A stretch of DNA of 64,000 nucleotides, taken from NCBI RefSeq assembly GCF_039693965.1, contig NZ_CP155576.1, forward strand, positions 1,488,001 through 1,552,000, in the 5' to 3' direction. The notes under the pieces were generated by a model. The model had not been told where the DNA came from, did not search any database, and saw only the letters and a program-made list of their open reading frames with translations. Each line of letters begins with the position of its first letter. The stretch's first letter is position 1. Positions 1-9,799 of the stretch are shown one piece after another. Both the position numbers and the translations under genes were made by a program. Source of the DNA: Moraxella sp. K1664 (GTDB lineage: Bacteria > Pseudomonadota > Gammaproteobacteria > Pseudomonadales > Moraxellaceae).

Positions 1-144
1 GGGCAAGCGGTCAACGACCTAGAGTTTCCTGATGAATCCTGTCGGCTACTTGCCACGCCCAACCAAACACCCAGTCAAGAACCCACAGCAAAGCGTGGGT
101 TATGGGATAGGATTTGGGCGTGGGTTGTTAGTTTGATTCGCTAA
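1..144 (+). CDS. C-terminal end of an unrecognised protein (partial)
   Basis: The frame is open from the first base of the window to a TAA at 142-144 and gives 47 residues. The tail is hydrophilic and then ends in a Trp-rich segment (GLWDRIWAWVVSLIR) that could be an amphipathic or membrane-associated helix. The start lies outside the window. I do not recognise the family. Its stop is one base from the convergent stop of the acyltransferase gene, which supports a real gene end here. Confidence 0.5.
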   Translation, partial: GQAVNDLEFPDESCRLLATPNQTPSQEPTAKRGLWDRIWAWVVSLIR

Positions 145-145
145 A

Positions 146-919
146 TCAAGCCTTTAATACTCGTCTATGTAGCTCTGCCAGCCCGTCTTCCATGGCTTTT
201 TGCAATATCTCGGTAAGCTCAGCACGGGTCTTATCTTCGGGCAAAATCGGTGCAAGGGGCAACACATACGCCTTGACCCCATCGCTGTCCGCCACTCGTC
301 TTAGGCTCTCTGCCATCGTGCGTTTGTCATAATACGCACAGTCGTCCGACAGCGTACCGTCTGCATTGACATAAGCAATCACCACAGGGCAGATGGGCAA
401 GCCTGTATCCATGCTCGCCTGCAAAAGTTTTCCGTGGATTTTTTTGATTTTTGTACCGTCTGTAGTGGTTGCTTCGGGAAAAAATACCACCGATGAACCG
501 CCCCGCAAAAAATCGGCAATTTGGCGTGCCACACCGTCAGCGTCCCCCGAACCACGTTTGATAAAGAGTGTCCCACCTGCTTTGGCAAGTTTGCCAAAAA
601 TAAACCACTCGCCAATCTCCGCCTTTGACAAAAAGAACACGGGAGCGACCGACCCCACCACAGGAATATCCAGCCAAGAGATGTGATTGGACACCCAAAG
701 TCCGTGTGTCTGTGGCACAGGCTCAACTTGCACGACTTCCACGCCAAAGGAATTGACCATTTTTCGGCAAAAGGTTTGGATGTATTTTGGCAAAACATCT
801 CTGGGCGGTGCTTTAAATGCCCCAATGCGTCTGGCGGTAGTAAAGCCACCAACCAAGGTGTTACTCATGCCTGCGATGATTTTGGTGCGTTTTAGTTGTT
901 TATTTAGAAAATTTGCCAT
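146..919 (-). CDS. PlsC-like lysophospholipid acyltransferase family protein
   Basis: Predicted 1-acyl-glycerol-3-phosphate-type acyltransferase acting at the inner membrane in phospholipid or ornithine-lipid synthesis. The protein shows the family blocks in order: SNHISWLD (the NHx4D catalytic pair), the FIKRGSGD block, and FFPEATTTDG in place of the usual FPEGT. The frame is open back to 1003, but the 28 extra residues look untypical, so I choose the ATG at 917-919 (MANFLNKQLKRT). No strong ribosome site is visible for either start. It converges on the partial gene at the window edge. The acyl acceptor cannot be told from sequence. Confidence 0.8.
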   Translation of the reverse strand: MANFLNKQLKRTKIIAGMSNTLVGGFTTARRIGAFKAPPRDVLPKYIQTFCRKMVNSFGVEVVQVEPVPQTHGLWVSNHISWLDIPVVGSVAPVFFLSKAEIGEWFIFGKLAKAGGTLFIKRGSGDADGVARQIADFLRGGSSVVFFPEATTTDGTKIKKIHGKLLQASMDTGLPICPVVIAYVNADGTLSDDCAYYDKRTMAESLRRVADSDGVKAYVLPLAPILPEDKTRAELTEILQKAMEDGLAELHRRVLKA

Positions 920-1120
920 AAGATTATCATTGTCAATTAAAAGGCGTATCCTATAAGACTTTGGGCAAAATTGCAAGTGTTTTTGGTAAACATTAATGCA
1001 CAAAAAACTCTAATGAATTTCAAACAGTTTTCCTAACACCACAGTATTTTGAGCTTTATAAGCAAGCTATTTGTCTTGACATGACCCATCTGCCATCAAT
1101 TCTGCTGTTATTAGCGATGG

Positions 1121-1663
1121 CTATTTTAAAAAATTGGTATATTCTCTTATCTGTTCATCGGTTTTAAAATCCTTTTTTGGCTCCATGCCGAGCATTTGTG
1201 CCAATCCATCTAAAATATCATCATTTTCTGATTGCACGGTAGTGTTTATGCTAACGGTGTACGCATTATTGATATAATGATAACTATCTATCATACACCC
1301 TTCTTGATGTAATAAATCATAACGGCATGGCTCAAAAACAAAAGTATAGCAAAAACGATTGGGAGCTAATTCAAAATCAGTATACATTTTTATATAAGAT
1401 GAAAAATCATCAAATAAGGAAATAATAAACTCGTCTGTGTTTTGGGTAATTTGTGCAACCTTATCAAAATCATCCAAAATGGTATTGGCGTGAAATACCT
1501 GCACATCGTCATCATCATATTGTATCTTTTGATGACTAAGATTATCTAAATCAAAATTAAAACATAGATAGACATCTTTTTTGATATTAAGCATATTGCC
1601 TATGATTGATTTTAACAACGCTGATTTATCTGCATTGGTTACTAATTGATTTTCTGATTTCAT
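1121..1663 (-). CDS. Hypothetical acidic protein, 180 aa
   Basis: I do not recognise this protein. It has no signal peptide or membrane segment. It is rich in Asp, Asn, Ile and Phe, with an acidic run around residues 50-54 (YDDDDV). The coding sequence is clearly more AT-rich than the flanking ftsH and acyltransferase genes, which can indicate acquisition by transfer. It stands alone between two genes on the same strand, with gaps of about 200 bases on the ftsH side. Small acidic AT-rich orphans are often toxin-immunity proteins, but nothing here proves that. Confidence 0.6.
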   Translation of the reverse strand: MKSENQLVTNADKSALLKSIIGNMLNIKKDVYLCFNFDLDNLSHQKIQYDDDDVQVFHANTILDDFDKVAQITQNTDEFIISLFDDFSSYIKMYTDFELAPNRFCYTFVFEPCRYDLLHQEGCMIDSYHYINNAYTVSINTTVQSENDDILDGLAQMLGMEPKKDFKTDEQIREYTNFLK

Positions 1664-1816
1664 GCAAGTCTCTTTTTTAAATTTATCTTTAATGATAAGT
1701 AATTTTATAGTTCACGTTAGTCAAGACTTTACCATGGCACTATACATGCTAAGATTTTTTAATACCTAACTTGCTATTATAATCATTTTTATAATGAAAA
1801 ATATGTTCATATTTTA

Positions 1817-1847
1817 TAAAAACACCGCCCAAAATCAAGGCGGTGCT
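1817..1847 (-). terminator. Rho-independent terminator of ftsH
   Basis: Read on the minus strand, a 7-bp GC-rich stem (CACCGCC paired with GGCGGTG) is followed by a TTTTTAT run, 15-40 bases after the ftsH stop codon. Confidence 0.75.
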
Positions 1848-1860
1848 TCTCATACCACTA

Positions 1861-3756
1861 TCACGCACTCGGTAGTGGCGGTGGCAATTCGTCATTTTTA
1901 ACGATATTGACCGTTGGCACTTCATGCTGATATTCTTTTGGCTCTCGTGGGGTTTCGCCATTCATGATTTGCAAGAACTGCTCACGGTCAATGGTCTCCC
2001 ACTTCATGAGTGCTTCCACCATGGCGTGCATTTTGTCATGATTGTCATCAATGAGCTTATACGCCACATCGTATTGTTCTTCTAGGATACGGCGAACTTC
2101 TTCGTCCACTTTTTGTTGGGTGGCTTCACTGATAGTACGGCTCGCCCCACCAAAATATCCACCTTGCTCTTCGTCTTCATAGACCATCACGCCAAGTTTG
2201 TCGCTCATGCCGTATTTGGTTACCATGGCACGGGCAAGTTTGGTGGCACGTTCAAAGTCGTTGGACGCTCCTGTGGATTTGCGATTGATAAAAATCTCTT
2301 CGGCAATCCGCCCACCAAACAAGATAGAGATGTCGTTGAGCATTTTGTCGCTGTAACTGCTCACCGCATCTTGCTCGGGCAACTGCCACGTTACCCCCAA
2401 TGCCCAGCCACGGGGCATGATGGTTACTTTGTGTACAGGGTCAGTAAAGGGAAGTAGTTGGGCGACTAGGGCATGACCTGCTTCATGATAGGCGGTGGCA
2501 CGGCGTTCTTCTTCACGCAAGACCATGGATTTGCGTTCAGGCCCCATGTAGAGCTTGTCTTTGGCATCTTCAAAGTCATTCATGTCCACGCTCATCTTGT
2601 TGCGACGGGCGGCAAATAGGGCAGCTTCATTGACAAGGTTGGCAAGCTGAGCCCCGCTAAACCCAGGCGTACCACGAGCTAGGGCATTGACATCCACGCC
2701 AATGGTTTGGGGCAGTTTTTTCAGGTGTACATTTAGGATTTGCTCACGACCTTTGATGTCTGGCAAGCCAACCGACACTTGACGGTCAAAACGACCAGGG
2801 CGAAGCAGGGCTTTATCCAGCACGTCAACACGGTTGGTCGCTGCAATGACAATCACACCGTCATTACCTTCAAAACCGTCCATTTCTACCAAAAGTTGGT
2901 TAAGGGTTTGTTCACGTTCATCATGACCACCACCCATGCCCGAGCCACGATGACGACCCACCGCATCAATCTCATCAATAAAGATGATACATGGAGCGTT
3001 CTTTTTGGCTTGGTCAAACATATCACGGACACGGCTTGCACCCACCCCAACAAACATCTCCACAAAATCCGAACCCGAGATACTAAAAAACGGCACTTTG
3101 GCTTCGCCAGCAATGGCTTTGGCAAGGAGCGTCTTACCTGTACCAGGCGGGCCCACCATCAGCACGCCACGGGGAATGGTCGCCCCAAGTTTGGTGAATT
3201 TTTCTGGGTCTCTTAAAAAATCCACAATCTCAACAACTTCTTGCTTGGACTCTTCGCACCCTGCCACATCGGCAAAGGTGACTTTGATGTCGTCTTCGGA
3301 GAGCATTTTGGCTTTGGATTTGCCAAAGCTCATGGGGTTACGACCGCCCATGCCACCGCCGCCAGCACCGCCACTCATGCCACGCATGAATAGCCAAAAC
3401 AGACCGATGATGAGCAAAATGGGAAATGCCGCGATGAGTAGCTGAGTGCCCACGCCTTGACGCTGTGGTGCTGCCCCTTCTACTTCTACATTATGCTTGC
3501 GAAGTAATGGCATTAACTCAGTATCATCTAGGGCGGGGCGGACGGTCTCAAACTCTGAGCCATTGACCTTTGTGCCGGTAATCTCTTCGCCGTCAATCTC
3601 AATCTTTTGGATTTGACCTTCGGCAACTGCCGTGACAAAGGCTGAGTACTTCATGTCATCAGCCTTGCCCGAACCACGGTCGAGATTACTAAATACCATG
3701 ACTACCACGGTGATAATCACGAGCCATAATAGAATGTTTTTTGCCATGTCGTTCAC
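1861..3756 (-). CDS. ftsH: ATP-dependent zinc metalloprotease FtsH
   Basis: Membrane-anchored AAA protease that degrades misfolded membrane proteins and regulatory proteins such as LpxC. The 631 residues have the expected order: membrane helix about 6-23, periplasmic domain, second helix about 105-124, Gly-rich linker, AAA domain with Walker A GPPGTGKT (202-209) and Walker B IIFIDE (257-262), second region of homology ATNRVD...RPGRFDR, and the zinc site HEAGH (424-428). The C terminus ends in a Pro-rich tail. I keep the GTG start at 3756 because AGGAA lies 7 bases upstream; an in-frame ATG three codons later is the alternative. It follows rlmE in the same direction, the conserved gammaproteobacterial order. 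Confidence 0.97.
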   Translation of the reverse strand: MNDMAKNILLWLVIITVVVMVFSNLDRGSGKADDMKYSAFVTAVAEGQIQKIEIDGEEITGTKVNGSEFETVRPALDDTELMPLLRKHNVEVEGAAPQRQGVGTQLLIAAFPILLIIGLFWLFMRGMSGGAGGGGMGGRNPMSFGKSKAKMLSEDDIKVTFADVAGCEESKQEVVEIVDFLRDPEKFTKLGATIPRGVLMVGPPGTGKTLLAKAIAGEAKVPFFSISGSDFVEMFVGVGASRVRDMFDQAKKNAPCIIFIDEIDAVGRHRGSGMGGGHDEREQTLNQLLVEMDGFEGNDGVIVIAATNRVDVLDKALLRPGRFDRQVSVGLPDIKGREQILNVHLKKLPQTIGVDVNALARGTPGFSGAQLANLVNEAALFAARRNKMSVDMNDFEDAKDKLYMGPERKSMVLREEERRATAYHEAGHALVAQLLPFTDPVHKVTIMPRGWALGVTWQLPEQDAVSSYSDKMLNDISILFGGRIAEEIFINRKSTGASNDFERATKLARAMVTKYGMSDKLGVMVYEDEEQGGYFGGASRTISEATQQKVDEEVRRILEEQYDVAYKLIDDNHDKMHAMVEALMKWETIDREQFLQIMNGETPREPKEYQHEVPTVNIVKNDELPPPLPSA

Positions 3757-3903
3757 AAAGGGTTTCCTGTTTTTGGCGTTTGATACAACTTTGATTGAAG
3801 ATTTAAAAATTGAAAATGGGGCAAATCGTGCAATTGTTCACACAAAGAGACATTGCTTTTAATAAGGCTTATTATCAATAAATCAAGCCCTAAATTTAGA
3901 TGA

Positions 3904-4536
3904 TTATTTTATCGCCACCCAAAACATCTCTTTGGAGCGGGGACGGCTTGCCTTGGGTTTTATGCTTTTGATTTTGCTAAACTTTTTTTGCATGTCGGCA
4001 CGAAGCTCGGGCGAGCCTTCGCCTTGGAACACTTTCATGATTAACGCACCGCCTTCGGGCAACACTTTTAGAGCAAAATCCACCGCCAGTTCGCACAGAT
4101 ACATCATGCGTGGCATGTCCACTGCTGACATCCCAGATGTGTTCGGAGCCATATCCGATAGCACCACGTCCACACGTCGTCCGCCCACTTCATCCATGAT
4201 TTTGTTAAAGACTTCTTCTTCTCTAAAATCGCCTTGGATAAAGGTAACATTCTCCAAAGTATCCATGGGCAAAATATCAGATGCGATCAAAATCCCGTCA
4301 TCGCCCACAAGCTGTCCTGCCACCTGCGACCAGCTGCCAGGGGCAGAACCTAAATCCACTACGGTCATGCCTTTTTTAATCAGACCTGTTTTTTCGTTAA
4401 TCTCCAATAACTTATAGGCTGCTCTGGCACGATAGCCGTCTTTTTGGGCTTTTTGAACATAATAATCGTCAATATGTTCTTTCATCCACGCTTTTGATGA
4501 TTTGGAGAATTTTTTGTTGGTAATGCGAGTTGCCAT
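3904..4536 (-). CDS. rlmE: 23S rRNA (uridine-2552) 2'-O-methyltransferase RlmE
   Basis: FtsJ/RrmJ family enzyme that methylates U2552 in the A-loop of 23S rRNA with S-adenosylmethionine. The 210-residue length is normal. The SAM motif DLGSAPGSWS is at 61-70, and the K-D-K-E catalytic tetrad can be placed at K42, D128 (LSDMAPNTSG), K168 (LIMKVFQGEG) and E203. The gene lies directly upstream of ftsH and is divergent from yhbY, the same arrangement as in Escherichia coli. Confidence 0.96.
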   Translation of the reverse strand: MATRITNKKFSKSSKAWMKEHIDDYYVQKAQKDGYRARAAYKLLEINEKTGLIKKGMTVVDLGSAPGSWSQVAGQLVGDDGILIASDILPMDTLENVTFIQGDFREEEVFNKIMDEVGGRRVDVVLSDMAPNTSGMSAVDMPRMMYLCELAVDFALKVLPEGGALIMKVFQGEGSPELRADMQKKFSKIKSIKPKASRPRSKEMFWVAIK

Positions 4537-4604
4537 TGGTCGGTAGTGATGAATTAAAATAACTGCTTAGTTTAACATTTTTATGAGAAAATTTGGTATA
4601 TTTT

Positions 4605-4613
4605 TGTTATAAT
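4605..4613 (+). promoter_or_regulatory. Extended -10 promoter upstream of yhbY
   Basis: TGTTATAAT is a perfect extended -10 hexamer 40 bases before the yhbY ATG, in an AT-rich spacer between divergent genes. No good -35 hexamer is seen, which is usual for the extended -10 class. Confidence 0.5.
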
Positions 4614-4652
4614 GAACATTAATTTATTTAAAAACCTGTTTTGAGACACTTT

Positions 4653-4982
4653 ATGGCAAAACCCAATTTTAAAAACCTATCTAACGACACCCTAAAAGAG
4701 CTACGGGGCATCGGTCATCGCCTAAATCCCATCATCATGGTGGGCGGTAATGGTTTGACACCCACGCTCATCGAAGAGACTGCCCGTGCCCTAAGCGACC
4801 ACGAACTCATCAAAGTCAAAATTCCCGCAGGTAGTAGTGATGAACGCAAAGAATGTGCATCCGCCCTAGCTGACGCTACCGAGAGTCAAGTGGTGCATCA
4901 CATCGGGCGTATGGTGCTGTTATTTCGTAAAAATGACGAACCCAACGAAAAACTGTCTAATTTGGCACGATTTGGCTTTTAG
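4653..4982 (+). CDS. yhbY: YhbY family RNA-binding (CRM domain) protein
   Basis: Small CRM-domain protein linked in other bacteria to 50S subunit assembly. The 109 residues contain the KH-like signature: LRGIGHRLNPIIMVGGNG near residue 20-37 with the GxxG-type turn, then ELIKVKI. The frame opens with a TTG at 4641, but the ATG at 4653 (MAKPNFKNLS) fits family proteins. It is divergent from rlmE-ftsH, a neighbourhood conserved in gammaproteobacteria and consistent with a shared role in large-subunit maturation. Confidence 0.93.
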   Translation: MAKPNFKNLSNDTLKELRGIGHRLNPIIMVGGNGLTPTLIEETARALSDHELIKVKIPAGSSDERKECASALADATESQVVHHIGRMVLLFRKNDEPNEKLSNLARFGF

Positions 4983-5005
4983 GAACTCAATAAAAAGGGA
5001 ATGTC

Positions 5006-5656
5006 ATGAATTTTTTTACCGCAAACCCCATTGATAAACTGTTTAGCCTGCTGTCGTTGTCGCACTTTACCGAGTTTTATTATGATGATAATTCGGTCAT
5101 GCAAAGAGAGCAGTTGTTTGTCTTGCAAGACGTGCAAAATGCCCAAAAAAACAAGTCTGCCCCCAAGGTTCATGCCTACATCAGTGAAGACACGCATGGG
5201 GGTAAGCATGTGATTAACATGAGTTTTATGGTTGAAAAGGTGGATGGACTGCATTTTGCCAATTATCATGATGATAACATCAAGCCTACCGATGGGCTGT
5301 GGCAGGAGACCTGCCTAGAATGCTTTATCGGTCTGGCAGATGGCGGTTATATTGAGATGAACATCGCCCCTGATGGACGTTATGCTCTGTATCATTTTAG
5401 CGAGTATCGTACGCCTGCCACGCCCATACAGACCGATAAAGTGACTCTGTCGTGGCGTGCCGATGATAACGATAACGTGCTGGTGTATGAACGCCACGTC
5501 AGTCTTGATGTGTCAGCCGTGGCGGAGTTGTTGCCCGAGCAGACACTCATTAACCCATGTGCGATACTAAACATCAAAGGCGATTTGCACTACTTTGCTG
5601 TCAGTTCTGCCCCTGTGTCTGATTTTCATGATAAGGCATTTTGGCAAAAATGGTAA
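5006..5656 (+). CDS. DOMON-like domain protein
   Basis: The 216-residue protein carries the hallmarks of the bacterial DOMON-like beta-sandwich group: LWQETCLECFI around 90-100, then YIEMNIAPDGRYALYHFSEYR around 113-133. Members of this group are predicted to bind haem or sugar, but no function is proven for this branch. There is no signal peptide, so it is probably cytoplasmic. It starts 23 bases after yhbY with AGGGAATGTC before the ATG, so the two are probably cotranscribed. Confidence 0.7.
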   Translation: MNFFTANPIDKLFSLLSLSHFTEFYYDDNSVMQREQLFVLQDVQNAQKNKSAPKVHAYISEDTHGGKHVINMSFMVEKVDGLHFANYHDDNIKPTDGLWQETCLECFIGLADGGYIEMNIAPDGRYALYHFSEYRTPATPIQTDKVTLSWRADDNDNVLVYERHVSLDVSAVAELLPEQTLINPCAILNIKGDLHYFAVSSAPVSDFHDKAFWQKW

Positions 5657-5739
5657 ATGTATAAAATGTGAGTGTATTTTGATTGAAACTTAGGGCGGTA
5701 GCCCAAAACCGAACTTTTTGTTCAAACCAAAGCCACATT

Positions 5740-5772
5740 TAAAAAGCCCATGAATGATGTCATGGGCTTTTT
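5740..5772. terminator. Bidirectional rho-independent terminator
   Basis: An inverted repeat (AAAAAGCCCATG / CATGGGCTTTTTT) separates two convergent genes. It has A-tract and T-tract on opposite sides, so it can serve both strands. Confidence 0.8.
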
Positions 5773-5793
5773 GGTGAGCGAGCAAATAAATGA

Positions 5794-6372
5794 TTATTTG
5801 ATGGTAAACCAATCATTGGCACTGGTTTTGGCTTTTTCGATGTCGCTTGATGATAGGTTTAGGGCAAGCTGACCGATTTTGGCTTGGGCTTTGTCACGAA
5901 TGCCGTTGTCAAGCATGCCGTCACGGCTAGATAGGTCATACCATTTGTAGGCATCCACATAGCGTTGCTGTTTTTCATCAATCATCGCCAACGCATAGCT
6001 GGCACGGTTGTCACCCAGATGAGCGGCACGTTCTAGCCATTTACGACCTTCACTCATGCTGGCTTTGACGCCTTCGCCACGCAGATACATGAGTCCTAGG
6101 TTTAGCTGGGCAGGGGCGATGTCTTTTTCGGCAGCTTGGGTGTACCAGTGCACGGCTTTGGCGGGGTCTTTGGCGACGCCTTCACCTTTTTGTAGGCGTT
6201 TGGCTAGGAAAAATTGGGCGTGATGGTTGCCACTGTTGGCTTGACTGGCAAGCGATGAGATGTCCATAATCTCAAAACGAGACACATCCAGTGGTACGTT
6301 TGAGATGAGTTCAGCGTTGGCAACACCTGCCAAAAGTAGGGTGGATAAAATGCTAAGTTTTAAACGTTTCAT
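5794..6372 (-). CDS. Secreted Sel1-like repeat (TPR-type) protein
   Basis: The exported protein has about three Sel1-like repeats, recognisable as AKRLQKGEGVAKDPAKAVHW, then LNLGLMYLRGEGVKASMSEG, then YALAMIDEKQQRYVDAYKWY. Such repeats form alpha-solenoids that scaffold protein interactions in the periplasm. The frame is open to 6411, but I choose the ATG at 6372 because it starts a clean signal peptide (MKRLKLSILSTLLLAGVANA). It is isolated between metW and a convergent gene, so its partner is unknown. Confidence 0.75.
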   Translation of the reverse strand: MKRLKLSILSTLLLAGVANAELISNVPLDVSRFEIMDISSLASQANSGNHHAQFFLAKRLQKGEGVAKDPAKAVHWYTQAAEKDIAPAQLNLGLMYLRGEGVKASMSEGRKWLERAAHLGDNRASYALAMIDEKQQRYVDAYKWYDLSSRDGMLDNGIRDKAQAKIGQLALNLSSSDIEKAKTSANDWFTIK

Positions 6373-6537
6373 GAAATGACGACCTGTGGTTGAGAGTTTG
6401 TGTATGGACATTAAAATGCCAAATCAATCCTTTATCATACCATTAATGGATGATAAACTCAATTTTTTCATTGGCTAAACATGTCAAATTTTGTAACATC
6501 ATTTATCAGTCGGTTCGGTGTTGTTAATTTGATGGGT

Positions 6538-7152
6538 CTAACCCCGCACGACCCGATACACCGCCACATCTGCCAAGAGATTGGGGGCGGTTTTGACGGC
6601 TTTATTGCGGATAAAGGCAGGGATTTTTGGATTGGGGTTGTCCCATAGGGCGACCGTGTCCAAAATACGAATGTTGTTGTCGTGGCACAGCCGTTCAAAA
6701 TCCTTAAAGGTGCAAAGATGAATGTTGGGCGTGTTGTACCATTGGTGGGGCAGGGTCTCGCTCATCGGCATGATACCCTTAATGCCAAGGTAGATACGGT
6801 TTTGCCAATAGGCAAAGTTTGGAAAAGTAACAATGCCAAATTTGGCGACACGGAGCATATCGTTTAGCAAGGTTTCGGGATTTTTGACCGCTTGCAAGGC
6901 ACGAGCCATTACCACAGTATCAAAACTGTTGTCAGCAAAGCGAGACAGACCATCATTTAGGTCTTGCTCGATGATGTTTAGCCCTTTGGCGATGCCTTCG
7001 TTGATTTTGTCGGGGTCAATCTCAAGCCCATAGCCAAACACGCCCAAATGCTCTTGTAAGTGTGCCAATAGTGTGCCGTCCCCACAGCCCAAATCTAGGA
7101 CTTTTGAGTTGGGTTTTATCCATTTTTCAGTCAATTTGTGGTCGATGTTCAT
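6538..7152 (-). CDS. metW: Methionine biosynthesis protein MetW
   Basis: SAM-dependent methyltransferase fold protein that is regularly encoded next to metX and is needed for methionine synthesis in several proteobacteria. The motif I loop VLDLGCGDGTLL lies at residues 18-29, and the motif NSFDTVVMARALQ follows at about 75-87. Length (204 aa) is typical. The start lies 12 bases after the metX stop, so the pair forms an operon. Its chemical role is still not settled for the family. Confidence 0.93.
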   Translation of the reverse strand: MNIDHKLTEKWIKPNSKVLDLGCGDGTLLAHLQEHLGVFGYGLEIDPDKINEGIAKGLNIIEQDLNDGLSRFADNSFDTVVMARALQAVKNPETLLNDMLRVAKFGIVTFPNFAYWQNRIYLGIKGIMPMSETLPHQWYNTPNIHLCTFKDFERLCHDNNIRILDTVALWDNPNPKIPAFIRNKAVKTAPNLLADVAVYRVVRG

Positions 7153-7164
7153 ACGTTGCCTATC

Positions 7165-8391
7165 TTAGTGTCTTGCCAATTTTGAAATCTCGTGGGGCGT
7201 GATGGTGCTTTGTTTGGTGGTTCTTTTTGGGCTTGGGGCGGTCAAAAAGCTCCGAACGGCAGTCGTGTAGCGGGGAATGTCAAACAAAAACGAATCATGC
7301 CCATGCGGTGCGTCCACATTGATAAAGCTTACAGGCTTATTGTTTGCCATCAAAGCGTCCACAATCTCAACCGACCGCTCAGGGGTGAACCGCCAATCGG
7401 TGGTAAAGGAGACGATGAGAAATTGGCATTGGGTGCGGGCAAGCGTTTGTTTTAGGGCTTCTTTTTCGTCCAACTCATCTGCCGTGTAGTCCCGTGTTGG
7501 GTCAAAATAGTCCAGAGCTTTTGTCATGAGCAGATAAGTATTGGCATCAAAATTTTTGCTAAACCGTTCGCCTTGATAACGCAGGTAGCTTTCTACTTGA
7601 AATTCCACATCATAGCCGTACATGAATTTGCCAGATTTCAAGTCCCGTCCAAATTTGACCTTCATGGCATCTTCGGTGATGTAAGTGATGTGTCCGACCA
7701 TGCGTGCCAAAATTAGTCCGTGGCGGGGGTAGGCATTTTTTTTGAGATACCAGCCATCATAAAAGTTGGGGTCGGATAGGATAGACTGGCGAGCGACTTC
7801 GTTAAAGGCGATGTTTTGGGCGGACAGCTTGGGCGTGCTGGCGATGATGACGGCACGTTCTAAGCGGTCGGGGTAATCCACCGACCATTGCAAGGCTTGC
7901 ATGCCGCCCATGCTCCCACCGACAATGGCGTGCCATTTGGCAATTCCTAGACGGTCTGAGAGCATGACTTGGGTTTTTACCCAGTCTTTTATCGTGATGA
8001 GCGGAAAATCCGCCCCCCAAATCTCGCCTGTGGCAGGATTGATGGTGGTAGGACCTGTGGAGCCGTGGCAGGAGCCGATGTTGTTTAGACACACCACAAA
8101 AAATCGGCTCGTGTCTATCGCCTTGCCATTGCCTATCAAGTTATCCCACCAGCCGGCCTTGGTGTCGGATTCACTGTGATAACCTGCGGCGTGGTGTGAA
8201 CCTGATAGGGCATGGCAGATTAAAATGGCGTTTGTTTTGTCTGTATTTAGCACGCCATAGGTCTCAATAACTAAGTCAAATGATGGTAAAACACGTTCAC
8301 ATTCTAATGTTAATGGTTTATCAAAATGCAAGACCTTTGGCGTTACGATGCCAACAGATTTTGGGTCTAAATATGGGGGGCTTATGTCCAC
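7165..8391 (-). CDS. metX: Homoserine O-acyltransferase MetX
   Basis: Alpha/beta-hydrolase fold enzyme that activates homoserine for methionine synthesis. The nucleophile elbow GGSMGG is at 158-163 (Ser160). The other triad residues fit Asp332 (TTDW) and His365 (HGHDSFLF). The [13 protein letters not shown] block near 58-70 forms the oxyanion region. The start is GTG at 8391, with AAGAG seven bases upstream. It leads the metX-metW operon. Annotation usually says acetyltransferase, but some proteobacterial MetX enzymes use succinyl-CoA, and I cannot decide the acyl donor here. Confidence 0.94.
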   Translation of the reverse strand: MDISPPYLDPKSVGIVTPKVLHFDKPLTLECERVLPSFDLVIETYGVLNTDKTNAILICHALSGSHHAAGYHSESDTKAGWWDNLIGNGKAIDTSRFFVVCLNNIGSCHGSTGPTTINPATGEIWGADFPLITIKDWVKTQVMLSDRLGIAKWHAIVGGSMGGMQALQWSVDYPDRLERAVIIASTPKLSAQNIAFNEVARQSILSDPNFYDGWYLKKNAYPRHGLILARMVGHITYITEDAMKVKFGRDLKSGKFMYGYDVEFQVESYLRYQGERFSKNFDANTYLLMTKALDYFDPTRDYTADELDEKEALKQTLARTQCQFLIVSFTTDWRFTPERSVEIVDALMANNKPVSFINVDAPHGHDSFLFDIPRYTTAVRSFLTAPSPKRTTKQSTITPHEISKLARH

Positions 8392-8501
8392 GTTATCGCT
8401 CTTTTTAATTTAAAGTTGTATTTTAAGGGTAAAAGACAGGTTTGGCAACAGCATTAACAAGATGAGCATAAAAATAAGATGAACACAAAACAGACAGCAA
8501 T

Positions 8502-8534
8502 AAAAAGCACTTTGATTTGACCAAAGTGCTTTTT
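8502..8534 (-). terminator. Terminator of fbpA
   Basis: A 13-bp stem (AAAAAGCACTTTG / CAAAGTGCTTTTT) with a 7-base loop lies about 40 bases beyond the fbpA stop. On the minus strand the stem ends in five T. Confidence 0.8.
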
Positions 8535-8572
8535 GACGTTTAGATATTGGCAGAATCATTCATTTAATTTAA

Positions 8573-9625
<1,053 letters not shown>

Positions 9626-9704
9626 TTAATCTGTCTTAAAACCACCGTGATTTATACAGAAAAAAGCACGCCAATTTGACATTTTAATCAACCTGCCAAA
9701 TTTG

Positions 9705-9713
9705 TGCTATTAT
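9705..9713 (+). promoter_or_regulatory. Extended -10 promoter candidate for fbpB-fbpC
   Basis: TGCTATTAT matches the extended -10 consensus (TGnTATnAT) and would start RNA about 80 bases before fbpB. The Fur-like site lies just downstream of it. No well-spaced -35 hexamer is present. Confidence 0.35.
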
Positions 9714-9735
9714 ACAATACTTTCTAAATAGAAAC

Positions 9736-9754
9736 AAGAAGAATTGTCATTCTC
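9736..9754. promoter_or_regulatory. Fur box candidate
   Basis: On the minus strand the 19 bases GAGAATGACAATTCTTCTT match the classical Fur box GATAATGATAATCATTATC at 13 positions and contain two consecutive GAnAAT hexamers. The core AGAATTGTCATTCT is palindromic at its ends. It lies between the divergent iron-uptake transcription units, where Fur repression would be expected. This was judged by eye only. Confidence 0.45.
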
Positions 9755-9799
9755 TATCAGTTTTGGTAAAATATGATACCGCCCTTTGATTTATCATAA

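Noticed and set aside
8392-8501. SAM riboswitch upstream of metX
   Set aside because: The short spacer lacks a clear paired core with the expected terminator or masking hairpin; nothing beyond AT-rich spacer was seen.
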